Part shown: piece after piece, positions 21,616 through 32,079 of the stretch
How the letters are laid out: the number at the start of each line of letters is the position of its first letter
How positions within the stretch are numbered: position 1 is the first letter of the stretch
Source: Stenocarpella maydis
Taxonomy: Eukaryota; Ascomycota; Sordariomycetes; Diaporthales; Diaporthaceae
NCBI GenBank assembly: GCA_002270565.1
Contig: NQMI01000061.1
Location: 124,001 to 188,000, forward strand
Reading direction: 5' to 3'
DNA length: 64,000 nucleotides
Notes under the pieces: model-generated
Seen by the model: only the letters and a program-made list of their open reading frames with translations
Database searches by the model: none
What the model was told of the DNA's origin: nothing
Translations under genes and position numbers: made by a program

Positions 21616-23559
21616 TAAGGGCATATAAGTATTAAGGTTTTATTAGGACAGTCCTTTTTTAATACAAGTTACATCTCTAATTTTCGCATTATTCTTATAC
21701 TAACCCACCTATTTAAATATTTAACGTATTAGAAACCAACAACAATAATATATATCCTATATCCCAAGAGTGCAAAATACTTTTAGCGATCCAAGCTATC
21801 CATAAATCTAAAAAAAACAATGCAAAACCTATAATAGTAGCTAAAGCTGCTAGGATCTTTAATATTCATCGAACTACACTATACCATAGGATGATGCAAC
21901 AATATAGTCACAAAAAATCACGCATCAACAAATACAAACTTAATCCAATTAAAGAACAAACGCTTATCTAAGATATCCTTAATTAAGATACCTAAGGATT
22001 TCCCCTATAACTTTCTACTATAGAAGATATAGCCAACCTCCTACTAACATCGTATAATACTAAGCTAGTAGGCAAGCACTACGCTCAATATTTTATAAAT
22101 ATATAACCCAGCCTAAAAACTAAGTTTAATTAACTCTATAATATTAAACGGCCCTTTATAAAGATCTAAAGGTTATTGGGAACTAGTTTAGACTCCTTTA
22201 TAATATAATAGCTAAGTATAGGATTATTAATGATAACCTCTATAACTTTAATGAGACCGGCTTTATAATAGGCATAATCACCACATTAATAGTAATTATA
22301 TATACTAATACGCAAGGAAAGGCCAAATCTATCCAGCCTAGCAACCATAAATGGGCAACAGTCATTAAATGCATTAATTCAAAGGGCTAGTACATCCCGC
22401 CATTTGTTATCATCCAGGGCACCTCTCACCTTATAAGCTGGACCATAGAGTCAGGTTTTCCCAGCTCTTAAGTAATTAAGCCTACTCTAAATGGATAGAT
22501 AGATAATAAGACTAACCTAGAATAAATTCAGCACTTTAATAAGTATATAAAACCCAAAAGAAATTCAGATTACCGGATGTTAATTATAGATAGCCATAAG
22601 AGCTAAATATTAGCTAAGTTTAATTAATACTATAAGGATAATAAGACTATTACTATCTATATACTGCTGCATTTCTCTTATCTAGTTTAGCTACTAAATA
22701 TTACGTTATAGTTACCTCTAAAGCGTGTATATAGTGGGGAAATTAGCAACTTTATCTGGGCTTTTATTAACCATATCACTAAGGCTAAATTCTTCCTTAC
22801 ATTCAAGGCAGCTCACAATAAGACTTTTACGAAGGATTATTAAAGCTACATTCAGGGGAGCTAGAATCCTGCCTTAGGACCCAGATTCTATTCTTTCTAA
22901 ACTTAATATCTGCCTAAGAACTCTAATGCTATCCATCCCTACCTTACCCCAGTAATAGGAGTCTTAAACACCCTCTAATACTTAATAAACTATTAAGTAA
23001 TCAACTTTAATTAAAAGCAGGATCTCCGCCCATCAGGATAGCTCCCCTATACCAATTTTAGAGGCTATTAACTAAATAGCAAAGGGTATATAAGTAATAG
23101 CAAACGAGCTTATCCTTCTAAAAGATCAGGTTTATACTCTTAAGAAGGCTAATATAGCACTCACCAAATGCTGGAAGGCTAAAAAGAGCTGGGTACAGCT
23201 TAAAGGGGCACTTAGTATTAAGGAATCCCAGGTGATAGTTCAAGAAAAAGAAAAGGGGAAGCAGCTAGCTAGTAAAATCAGTAGTAATACTGAGGAGGCA
23301 GTCCGCAGCGAACCGAGCAAACAACGCTATAGCAACTACAGCAAGACTAGGCACAATACAAGAACATATAAGAAAGAGGAAGAAGGGTCTAAGGGATTAG
23401 ATTCTAATTATATTATAGAAAATCTAGCCTAGTTAGCACCAATTAGTACGAATATATATATATTGGTGATCCGCTATAAATTGCGATTTTAAGGGCGAAG
23501 TTAGCACCATTTAATACGAAGTGCGATTTTCCCACCAAAAGTCACCCTATTCAGACCAG

Positions 23560-23751
23560 CACTACACCCACACTAACCCCTCTAAATTAACAAAATCAAT
23601 TAGAAATAAGGAATTAATTACAATTAGCACCAATTAGTGCCAATTTTAATTAAGTATTTAGCCCTGGGGGGGTGCTGGGGTTAACAAAAGTTAGCGGAAA
23701 TGGTAAAAAGTGGCCACTTCCTGATACTGGCTACTTCCTGGTAAACCACGT
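23560..23751. repeat. Right terminal inverted repeat of the pogo-like element
   Basis: Mirror of the left repeat. The outermost bases CCACGT are followed by TA. The inner boundary is approximate because both copies are mutated. Confidence 0.8.
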
Positions 23752-24186
23752 TATATATAGTTATATAGTTATATTATTAATTATATATTATGTAGTAAAC
23801 TATTATAACTCTACTCAAATATAATATTTAGCCTTTATAAGCTATATTTATATTAATATACTTTAATATAAAACGCAAAAAATATATAAAGCTATTATAA
23901 GAACATCATTACTTATAAAACTAAGATTGTAGTATTTTACCTGCTTCATTAAGCTAATATATGCTGCTATTTTAAGTACAAGATATTGTGGGTCCCTCCT
24001 AATCATAAATACTCCAGCAAATACACCTATAAATAGCTAAGACCTTAATATATGTCTAGTAACGTGATCCTAGGGCGTAGTGGTGTCCCGTAACGCGTTC
24101 CCGTCTTGCGCGATAGGATATAGTAACGAAAGAGATATAGTAAAGTCTTTTCTTCTATGGCAGGTCATACGAAAATCAAGATCAAT
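23752..24186. other. AT-rich decayed sequence ending at the transporter gene
   Basis: AT-rich to about 24050. A short GC-richer stretch (24060-24130, with GTAACGTGATCC and TCCCGTAACGCG) follows. It looks like another transposon fragment but has no diagnostic end. Confidence 0.5.
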
Positions 24187-25965
24187 CTAGATGCGGCTGA
24201 AACTGCCAGGATCCCTATTCAAAAAAACTTTGCCTTTGACTTGCTTAACCGTCCTCGCGTCGATGTCCTTCCAGAAAAAGACGGGTACAAATGAAGCGGC
24301 CCAGACGGCGGTGCCGGCAATCAACATGTCCTTTTGAGAGTCGGCGTAGGCCATTTGGATTGCCAGGCGCGCCGGAGTGCCCACTGGGTACGAGAGTTGC
24401 GTGGTGATGTCGCCGTAGATACTGGTCAAGTTGGCTCTCTCGGAGGCAGGAAGATATTCGGCGAGCTTGTCGGGGAAGACGTTCTGCCAGATGGCGGACG
24501 AGATGGTTCCCCCGATGGCGCCGCCGATGCTGGAAGCCATAGCTAGAACAGCCATGACAGAGGAGACGTCCTGATGCTCCGAGACGGCGAAGGCGGCGAT
24601 GGGGATGAGGGCAGGGAGGATGCCGTTGGCAAAGGCACCGAAAATCTGGCACATGACAATGTAATTTACGGACGAGTTCAACTGGCGGAAGTGGATCATG
24701 AGGCCCATGCCGAGTGTTCCTAGAGGAATAGCGATCCAGAGTGTGATGGACTTGTAACGACCGGTACGGCGGACCCACCATCCGGCGAAGAGGGCAAAGA
24801 CGACACCGCCGAAGCCGTAAATGTTTTGAACATAGCCTGCGTGGGCAGTATCCAGGTCGTTCACCACCATCAGGTAAGAAACGAAGTAGGAATCCCAGCA
24901 GTAGTAGCCAACAAAGACCAGGGCCGAGACGATGGCGGAGTTGAAGGCACTGGGATCCAGAAGAAGGCTGGCATTGATGTAGGTAACGGGGGCGAAGTAC
25001 TTCTCCCAGATGACGAAGGCGACGAGGAGAACAAAGCCGATGACAAGCATGGCAATGATGTCTGCAGAACGCCATCCGTCGGCCTGGAGGGTATAGATAT
25101 TGAACGGGAGGAGGAATAGTACCATGCCTGCCGTAAAAATCAGGAGGCCGAAAGCATCGAACTCGCGCAGGTAGTACATGAACCACTGCGAGATGTTTCC
25201 TCGGCTCTCGACCTGGGCGGTGAGCCCCCTCCGCTCAGCCTTGCGCAGGTTCCAGACGAAGAGGCCCCAAACCGGCAGGGTGACGGCGGGTAGGATGATG
25301 GCGAAGGAGCCGAAAGCCCACGGCAAGCCGGGTCCTGTGAGGTATGCCTGGGACATGGGGCCGGAAACCCAGACAGCGACCAGGTTGGGCACGCCGGCGG
25401 TGATGACCTGGGCGAGCGGACGGTTGCGGAGCGTGGTCGTATCGACAACGAAGATGTTGAGAGTGAAGGACAGGCAGTTAGTGCCCACGGTGAAGAAGAC
25501 CAGAGCGGCGCCGTACAGCTCCACCGAATTGGTCGCGGCCATCATGATGAGGCCGAGCGCGCTCAGGATGATGGAGATGAGGAGACCTTGGGTCCGGCCG
25601 AAGACGTCGAGGGTCTTGGCAATATAGAGTTGGGAGATGCCGCCAAATATGCTGGACAGGACGTTGAGGGTGGGCAGGAGGGGGTGCAACTCGTAGGCGG
25701 ACGCGACGAAGGTCGACAGGATAGGCAGGGCGGCATTCATGAGGTTTATGACCCAGTAGGCGAGGAGGATCAGCAGATAGGCGACGATCAGGGACGTCTC
25801 CGACCACGTGCTTGCGATTGCCTCGATGTTCTGCACGCCAACCTGGGCATTCCGGCGAATGCCAGTGGAATCGGCCTTTTTCTCCTCGCTCTCGGTGGGC
25901 GGCGTCTGGGCCATGTCCCTGCTCACGACGTCGACGACGTCTGCATTGTGCTCTTGGACGCCCAT
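24187..25965 (-). CDS. Siderophore-iron transporter, MFS superfamily (SIT/Mir type)
   Basis: A 592-residue plus-membrane protein that imports ferric siderophore complexes by proton symport across the plasma membrane. A polar N-terminus of about 60 residues is followed by about 14 hydrophobic segments. The first segments are typical of this subfamily (SLIVAYLLILLAYWVINLMN, then a domain ending TLDVFGRTQGLL). The SIT-type loop HAGYVQNIYGFGG and the C-terminal extracellular loop (NVFPDKLAEYLPASERANLTSIYGD) are also present. I chose the ATG at 25965, in a CACCATGGG context. The frame stays open to another ATG at 26055, which would add 30 residues. No intron is needed. It lies head to head with the ferric reductase gene across about 950 bp, which fits joint control by iron status. 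Its stop abuts the transposon block. Confidence 0.88.
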   Translation of the reverse strand: MGVQEHNADVVDVVSRDMAQTPPTESEEKKADSTGIRRNAQVGVQNIEAIASTWSETSLIVAYLLILLAYWVINLMNAALPILSTFVASAYELHPLLPTLNVLSSIFGGISQLYIAKTLDVFGRTQGLLISIILSALGLIMMAATNSVELYGAALVFFTVGTNCLSFTLNIFVVDTTTLRNRPLAQVITAGVPNLVAVWVSGPMSQAYLTGPGLPWAFGSFAIILPAVTLPVWGLFVWNLRKAERRGLTAQVESRGNISQWFMYYLREFDAFGLLIFTAGMVLFLLPFNIYTLQADGWRSADIIAMLVIGFVLLVAFVIWEKYFAPVTYINASLLLDPSAFNSAIVSALVFVGYYCWDSYFVSYLMVVNDLDTAHAGYVQNIYGFGGVVFALFAGWWVRRTGRYKSITLWIAIPLGTLGMGLMIHFRQLNSSVNYIVMCQIFGAFANGILPALIPIAAFAVSEHQDVSSVMAVLAMASSIGGAIGGTISSAIWQNVFPDKLAEYLPASERANLTSIYGDITTQLSYPVGTPARLAIQMAYADSQKDMLIAGTAVWAASFVPVFFWKDIDARTVKQVKGKVFLNRDPGSFSRI

Positions 25966-26914
25966 GGTGTTGACAACTTGACCGCGGTGTTGACCGTCCT
26001 GGTAGATGCCTGGAAATGGCCGAGATAAACACTGAAGACGGTGCTCGATGGACAAGAGAGCACGACAGCCGGGGCAGCGCGCAGCCTTGTAGTGTCGGCG
26101 TCTCGTCGTAATCGACAGCTGGCACTATTACCCATCACCAGACCCATCTCCGTCGACTTCCATATTGTCCCAGCCAACATGGCGCCAAAGTTCTGAAGCA
26201 GCTCGGAGCTAGGGACGCCGCCTTGATGTGTGTATGTCGCAGCTACCCAGTCAAGATTGACCACAAACTTGCTCAATCTCTCCGCTAATCAGCGGTGGGG
26301 GTCGAGGGGGAGGCAATACGTGCGCGGGTCCCGCGCACGTACTGCCTCCCCCATATCCACGCCACATGTGCAAATGTGTCGCGGAGTGTCATCGCTTGCA
26401 GGACAGCGAATCATTTCAATCCTGCTTGTGGAGTCGTTAGTACTAAACTGGATAGTACTACTGCGCAGGAAAATATGCGAGAAGGTATTCTACTCGCGAT
26501 ACGAACTGCTACAGATCTGCTGCTTAAGCGCTTATTGGATTATGGGCTGAGCTACTCCGGGAGACTTAATTTAGTGCTAGTAGGCAGTGAGAATCTTGCT
26601 CAAACCTTCTCATTGAATGCCGCTATCCGACGAGATCCTAGAACTGCCACTATCTGAGACCAGTGGACGCGCTCTTTCTCATAGGGTCCGAGCAGTCGGA
26701 TTCCGACCGGCACCTGGGTCACTCCCCTGAATCTTTTGCATTTAATAGACCAAGGTCCGACGTCTGCGGCAGTTTGGAGGCATTGCCACGTCTCACGCGG
26801 CTCGCTCGCAACCACCTCGTGGCCTATAGAACTCGAGCTTGTTTCGGTCTTGTTCCTTTATATTGACCGCCAGTCTCTACTACAAGTCACAAGGTCCAGC
26901 CTCCGCCGCTCGAT
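25966..26914. promoter_or_regulatory. Divergent promoter region of the iron-uptake gene pair
   Basis: The spacer between the two divergent starts. A GATA-type motif (CTATCT on the plus strand, AGATAG on the other) is at about 26650-26655. This is the kind of HGATAR site bound by SreA/Urbs1-type iron repressors, but a single copy is weak evidence. A TATA-like TTTATATT lies near 26857, about 60 bases before the reductase start. A strong palindrome is annotated separately. Confidence 0.5.
26306..26352. repeat. 47-nt near-perfect palindrome in the divergent promoter
   Basis: The two 23-nt arms (GGGGGAGGCAATACGTGC onward) pair around a single central T at 26329 with only one mismatch (A against G at 26315). 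The arms are GC-rich, so the sequence could form a stable hairpin or cruciform or bind a dimeric regulator. No second copy is seen in this window. Confidence 0.85.
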
Positions 26915-29049
26915 ATGAGGCTGTCAGCCGCGGCCTTGGTGCTGGCGGGTGCGTCCGCGCCTGTCGTCGCGTTGCAGGGCTTTGGCGAGCAGGCAGTCGG
27001 CTACTTCCCGTACTGCGCCACGGCCTGTAACCGAGCCCTGGGGTCCAACTACCTGTCGTGCTCCTTTGACGGCTACGTGCCGGGGGGCATGATGAACAGC
27101 GACTCGGCCTCCGCTACGCCGTTGTGCCGCGCTAGCAACATGCCCTTCCTCTCCTCGCTGGCCTACTGCATAAGCACCCACTGCGACTACGACATGGGCG
27201 TCCTCGAGACGTGGTGGGCTAGCAAGGCCCCCGGGGCCGGCGGCGCCTTTGTGCCGCCCAAGTATTCCTACCAGGAGGCGCTGATGAATGTTACCACCCT
27301 GCCGACCCATGTCATCGTCCCCAAGGACAACCTCACGTCGACCATGCTCGCCAACGAGACCACCTACAACAACCAGTACGGCACGTTGTACGCTGTGGAC
27401 CGTGAGGAGTACGTCCACGTGAAATATGGGTATGACTTCCATCCCCCGACATAGCCCGGGTGCTTACCACCGTCCACCTCGGCAGCCTTGTTATCATGAT
27501 GGTCGCTTTCGGCATTCCACTTCTCACGACATGGCTCGGCTACCTGCCGTTCATGAACAGCCTCGTCCGGAAGATCAAGCCTTATGTCATATGGCCAAGC
27601 ATCATCGGGTCGTACGTGGTACGACCTCTCCCGTACCGGATTGGAAATGCTCCGACTAGAGGCCAAGGCATATACATTGCCATCATCCTCATCCTCAATC
27701 TTGTCTTCATGGTTGTCAACTACAAGTCATACCAGCCGAATCTCTGGTACGCGGGGACGCACGTTGAGATTGAGGCTTACATCGTCTGGCGCACCGGCGC
27801 CTACTCGCTTTTCCTGCTCCCCGTCATTATCCTCTTCTCGGCCAGGAACAACACTCTCTTATGGCTGACAAACTGGTCGCACGAGACATACATCTTTCTA
27901 CACCGCTGGTTGGCCGGGCTGTTCGCCTTCCACGTCATTCTCCACTCGATCATATCCCTCGTTTACTACGTCCAGGACGGCAACTACGCCAGCAGTCTGG
28001 TTCAGGAGTGGTGGATCTGGGGATGCGTCGGAACTGTGGCTCTTTGTTTTATGCTGCTCGCGGCGCACCTATGGGTCCGCCGCGCCTCGTACGAGTTCTT
28101 CCTCATCTCGCACATCGTCCTGGCTGTCTTCGTCCTGGCTGGCACGTGGTATCACCTCCTCGACCTCTACATGGGCATGTCTGGCTACGAGCAGCTGCTC
28201 TACGTCGCATTTGGCATATGGGGCCTCGACCGCCTCTTCCGCATCCTACGCGTGCTCAAGAACGGCGTCAGGCGCGCACACATCACCGACCTCGGCGGTG
28301 ACATCGTTCGTGTCGACATCGCCGGCGTCCGCTGGGGCTTCCAGCCCGGCAAAGTTGTTTACGCCTACTTCCCGACTCTGCATCCCCTCCGCCCCTGGGA
28401 AAACCACCCGTTCTCCGTTCTGCCGACCGCGATGCTGGAGTGTTCGTGGGCTGCCTCGGACTCTTCGTCCGCGCATGGCTCGGGCTCCCAGGGCGACACA
28501 GAGAAGCACGACGCCGGTCTCAAGGCGGGCATAAAGCCCCTTGCTGCCGCCGCCGCCGACGGCCACCCGCCCACCTCTGGCCTCACCCTCTTCGTGGGCA
28601 GGTCGGCCGGCATAACTAAGGCCCTGGCCGCGGGCAACAACATACTGACGCTCCTGGATGGGCCTTACCCCGGTAACCCAACCGCATCCATCCTCAAGTG
28701 CGACCGCGTGTTGGTCCTCTGCGGCGGCATTGGTATCACGGCCGTGTTGCCCTGGGTCGACAACCACCCCAACGTGAAACTGGCATGGAGCGTGAAGGAG
28801 TCCGCCGCGGCGCTGACCAAAGCAGTCGACAAAGTCCTCGCAAGGGTTGCCGACAAGGACGTGCGGATCGGGAGCAGACTCGATGTCGAGGGGCTCCTCG
28901 CGGAGGAGGCGCGCACCGGCTGGAAGCGCATCGGGGTGTTGGCGTGTGGGCCTGAAGGGATGTGCGACGACGTCAGGGCCATGGTCAATGCGGCGGCGAG
29001 GCGCGGAGACGCTGACTTCGAGTTGGATGTGCACGCATATTCTTGGTAG
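26915..29049 (+). CDS. Ferric/cupric reductase, FRE family flavocytochrome
   Basis: Exons 26915-27429 and 27486-29049 are joined across a 56-nt intron, giving 692 residues. The enzyme moves electrons from cytosolic NADPH through FAD and two hemes to reduce extracellular ferric chelates. There is a signal peptide (MRLSAAALVLAGASAPVVAL), then a Cys-rich N-terminal extracellular domain. A ferric-reductase transmembrane domain follows, with paired heme histidines (HRWLAGLFAFHVILH, then HIVLAVFVLAGTWYH). The FAD-binding motif HPFS is near residue 485. The NADPH-binding region has GPYPGN and LVLCGGIGIT, and the protein closes with CGPEGMCDDVR. The FAD domain carries a Ser/Gly-rich insert of about 50 residues. 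Divergent pairing with the siderophore transporter supports a role in iron assimilation. Confidence 0.9.
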
Positions 29050-29766
29050 CAGGGAGGTTTTCAGAAGCTCCACGAGTCCAGACAGACAGCTTGGTCGACG
29101 CCACTTGATTCAATCCATCTTAATAGCCTACTTAAAGGGGTATTAAATATAGTTATAGTATACATAATGTGATGGTAACGACCTATCTGTACCGAGCCTA
29201 TAAACTACTGGAGTATTCAGTTCCTTTGGAACTGGATTGAATATTATGGTCTTTTGGCCGGGACGGCTATTACGCCAGTAGTTAATAGACCACCCCATAT
29301 CACAAATATATAAAGCAGCTAAAGGAGATCTATTAAGGTTATTAATAACTTTAAGGTAGTAAGTAGTAATGGTAGTAATGGTAACCTGTTTTAAATCATT
29401 CATAGGCCTAAAGGACTATTAATATAAAAAGTAATAGAAAAAGTTACCTAGTAGACATAAGTGGGTTAAAGGGGTGGGCTAAATATAATAGTCTAAACGA
29501 AATAACGTTCAAGATCCCTATATAGGTGTAGACACACAGGCCCTTATGGTTGCCTGTTAGAACTTCCATCTTTCCTGGCCACCTTATATCAGGGGGATAC
29601 CCATACCCGCCGCAATGCTGCGCTGGGTTCATATTCAATCAACTTGACCTCTGTTGCCGATCTGCCCGACCCGTTGTTTACATCCTCTCACAAGATACTC
29701 AACTTGTTCCCAATCGGCATCACTTGTATCAATCATCTCTGCTGCTCGCATAACGGAGATATAACT
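29050..29766. other. Intergenic, partly AT-rich
   Basis: Positions about 29130-29480 are AT-rich with small repeats (for example TAGTAATGG twice near 29365) and look like an old repeat relic. An 11-base inverted repeat (CAGTTCCTTTGGAACTG) is at 29218-29234. No supported gene. Confidence 0.5.
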
Positions 29767-30777
29767 ATGTCTGTCGAGTCATCATACGGCACCGGCAACA
29801 TCAATCAGCCGGATCAAGCACATGCAGACTGGCTGGTCGACTTTCTCAGCCAGCCGAGGACTTGGCCGCCGCCACTGCTGTGGTCTCCACCCGAGGATCC
29901 AGTTAAGCCGAGTCTCCCCTATATCTCTAGCCTTGCTCTGGATATCGATTGCCATGTACCGCCACCGCCTTTTATCCAAAGTCTCCGGGAGAACTTGGAG
30001 CCACGTCCTCCCCTGTCCAGTGACTACCTTCGAAGCGATCCGCAGAGCAGAGACGTTGTGGAGAACCCCCCCCCCCCCCCGCGCGCCAGGACGAGCACTT
30101 TGAGGTGCAGCAGGGCATCCTTGGGGCGTTCGTCGTGAACGGCAGGGAGCACGCCGTGTCCAGGGGCGACGGGCGCATCTCTGTGCCTCCTGGGGGCGAG
30201 CTACGTATGAGCATCATCATTTTTTGTGGGGCTCAAGCCGCGGCCGTCCGGTGTGATACATGCGAGTCCGGTCACATAAGCTGACTCTCACTCCTCCCCT
30301 CCCCTTGCCACCCCCTGCCCCGCAGGCACAGGTTCTGGGCGCACGCATTGATCCTCGAACCGAGGGCCTCATCTTCACCGTGACGCAGGGGCTCGACTAC
30401 GGCTTTGACGAGTCGTTTATGCGCGCAACTTCTCGGGGGGTGCCTGCGGGGGCTGCGAGAGGCACGGGGTCGCGCAGTCCATTTTCCAGCTCCTGCTGTT
30501 CCACTACGAGGGCGGCGGAATAGTGCTGACGCCCGCCCGTTCTGGACGCCCGTGTGGCTCCTGGTCGTGCTGCATCACGTCTTGGCCTATTGGGTGGCGG
30601 CTGGGCTGCTTGGGTTAGTACCACTCTGGCTTGTGTCTTTGTTGCTGGTCTTTGCCTTGGCATCATTTGGCTCTTGTGGTGGAGTGAGAGTGGGCTGATT
30701 TGTTTAGTGTGATCCGTAGGTACGAAGCGAACTACCCTGAGTATAGCCTGCAGCGGGAGGTGAAGAAGTCTGCGTAA
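29767..30777 (+). pseudogene. Frameshifted cupin-like (RmlC-fold) gene
   Basis: The N-terminal frame opens at 29767 (MSVESSYGTGNINQ) and runs to a 15-C homopolymer at about 30066-30080. The sequence resumes in another frame with cupin-like motifs (DEHFEVQQGILGAF, then GDGRISVPPGGEL). After an imperfect splice region (donor near 30204, acceptor near 30325) comes HRFWAHALI. Further frame changes are needed near 30425 and 30540 to keep the aromatic-rich, membrane-like C-terminus (FWTPVWLLVVLHHVLAYW). A real-looking intron at 30614-30719 joins the last codons to a stop at 30775-30777. With three or more frame breaks this is most likely a pseudogene. Homopolymer sequencing error could explain the first break only. 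Confidence 0.65.
30066..30080. repeat. 15-C homopolymer at a frame break
   Basis: The run lies exactly where the cupin-like reading frame is lost. One more C, or two fewer, would restore the frame across it. Confidence 0.85.
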
Positions 30778-32079
30778 TGAGAAGGATTGTGACGTGTTTT
30801 TATTTCGGCTTCGTGACATATGACTATCTGGGTATGCATACAAAGGGTACTTCAAGAACCGACTACATTGAGTCAGCCGCAGCTCATTTTCTTTTAATAG
30901 GGGGATTGCGACCGGATTAGGAACGAGACCAAATACAGCGGTTATTGTGTTTTGAAACATGTTATCGGTACTGTATTGCTTATCAAATGATGGGTCCTTA
31001 AGCATTTATGAGTGTATAAAGGGACCGCCGTACCTCCCTTCTTTGAGAAAAGGGAATTTTAAGCGGATTAAAAAGAAGCCAACGATGCTACACTTGGACA
31101 TAGGTGCCAACGTGCCTGGGCGTTGAGCATCACAGATGGGCTCAGCTCAGGGAAACCGATCCCCGTACCTAGGTATCGCTGATCAGCCAACACCGCTTCT
31201 TCCGCCCACCAATTCAAAGGAATCGTCGTTTAGCAAATGGCTTAGTAAGTTAATAATCCTTCATAGTTAGTCACTTCGATTCTCTTCGCTCTCTATACAA
31301 CGTGTACCCTCCATATCGTCTACACAACCTACTTATGGCGTTCTGCGCTGTCTAAGATCCTCTGGCGTTCTAATGTACGTGTAGGTAGCTTCGTTTTTTA
31401 ATCTGGGGGCATAAACTTCCTGCTCGAGAATCATTCAAAAGGCGGGTTGTATAACGACATGCCTCTCATTTCGAAGGATTGCGGCCTAACACCGAATATA
31501 TCGGTATCCAGTGGCCAGCCACATAACGTTGCCGACACTGTCAGGTTGTCATTAGATGCCCGCTCCCGAGTCTCTTGCCAGTTGACTCACTATTCTTGCG
31601 GCCTCGTGCAGAGTGTCGGATCCATCGATACCATTATCAGTTATATTTACCCGTAAATCAGTGGCTTGCAAAGCCCACGATCCTTAGCAGGCTCCTAGTG
31701 ACCAGCTAGGCAGACACTTGGGGTCGTGCTGTTCTGGCCAGCTGGCGGAACATAGCAACCCCAGCTGGCGGACAGCTGGCGCGGGTCCAGGTGTCTTTAA
31801 AGTTTGCGACGGGCCTTTTCGGATCTCTCAATCTCACGCTTCGGCATCAACGACCTTCGACCTCCCGTTCGTTTTGGCTTTTCCTCTTCGATTCACTCCT
31901 TGGTTCGAGATGTAGCTTTAATGTGTTGTCTTGACTAATTACCCTAATACCCAATTTTCGAATTTCAGCCACCCCCCAGTGGTCGCGCTGGGCACGCGTG
32001 GCGCTTGTCCGTTCATGCGACCCCTTTTCTCGGTTCCGAATTTTTACTTTGGGCCGGTCGAGCCCCGAAAGCCGAGCCC
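30778..32079. other. Intergenic region with a repeat fragment
   Basis: No supported gene. Positions 30897-30935 and about 31015-31030 match parts of 43220-43307 (see findings). The last 100 bases look like the 5' leader of the AAA ATPase gene. Confidence 0.5.

Larger units (their letters stand above)
21427..23751 (+). mobile_element. RIP-decayed pogo/Fot1-like (Tc1-mariner superfamily) DNA transposon
   Basis: The ends form long terminal inverted repeats of roughly 190 bp (21427 to about 21615, and about 23560 to 23751). They begin ACGTGGTTTAC and are flanked by TA, the usual target duplication. The interior, read on the plus strand, is a transposase riddled with TAA/TAG stops. A helix-turn-helix region is visible near 21780-21960 (AKAARIFNIHRTTLYHRMMQ). 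Remnants of the DDE domain follow (YNFNETGF near 22245, IIDSHKS near 22590). A C-terminal zinc-knuckle region is near 23320. Catalytic Asp has become Asn, and the knuckle cysteines have become Tyr. These are G-to-A changes, as RIP produces. The element should be immobile. Confidence 0.85.

Noticed and set aside
23232..23432. Independent small gene of 66 codons
   Set aside because: It is the C-terminal zinc-knuckle end of the decayed pogo-like transposase.
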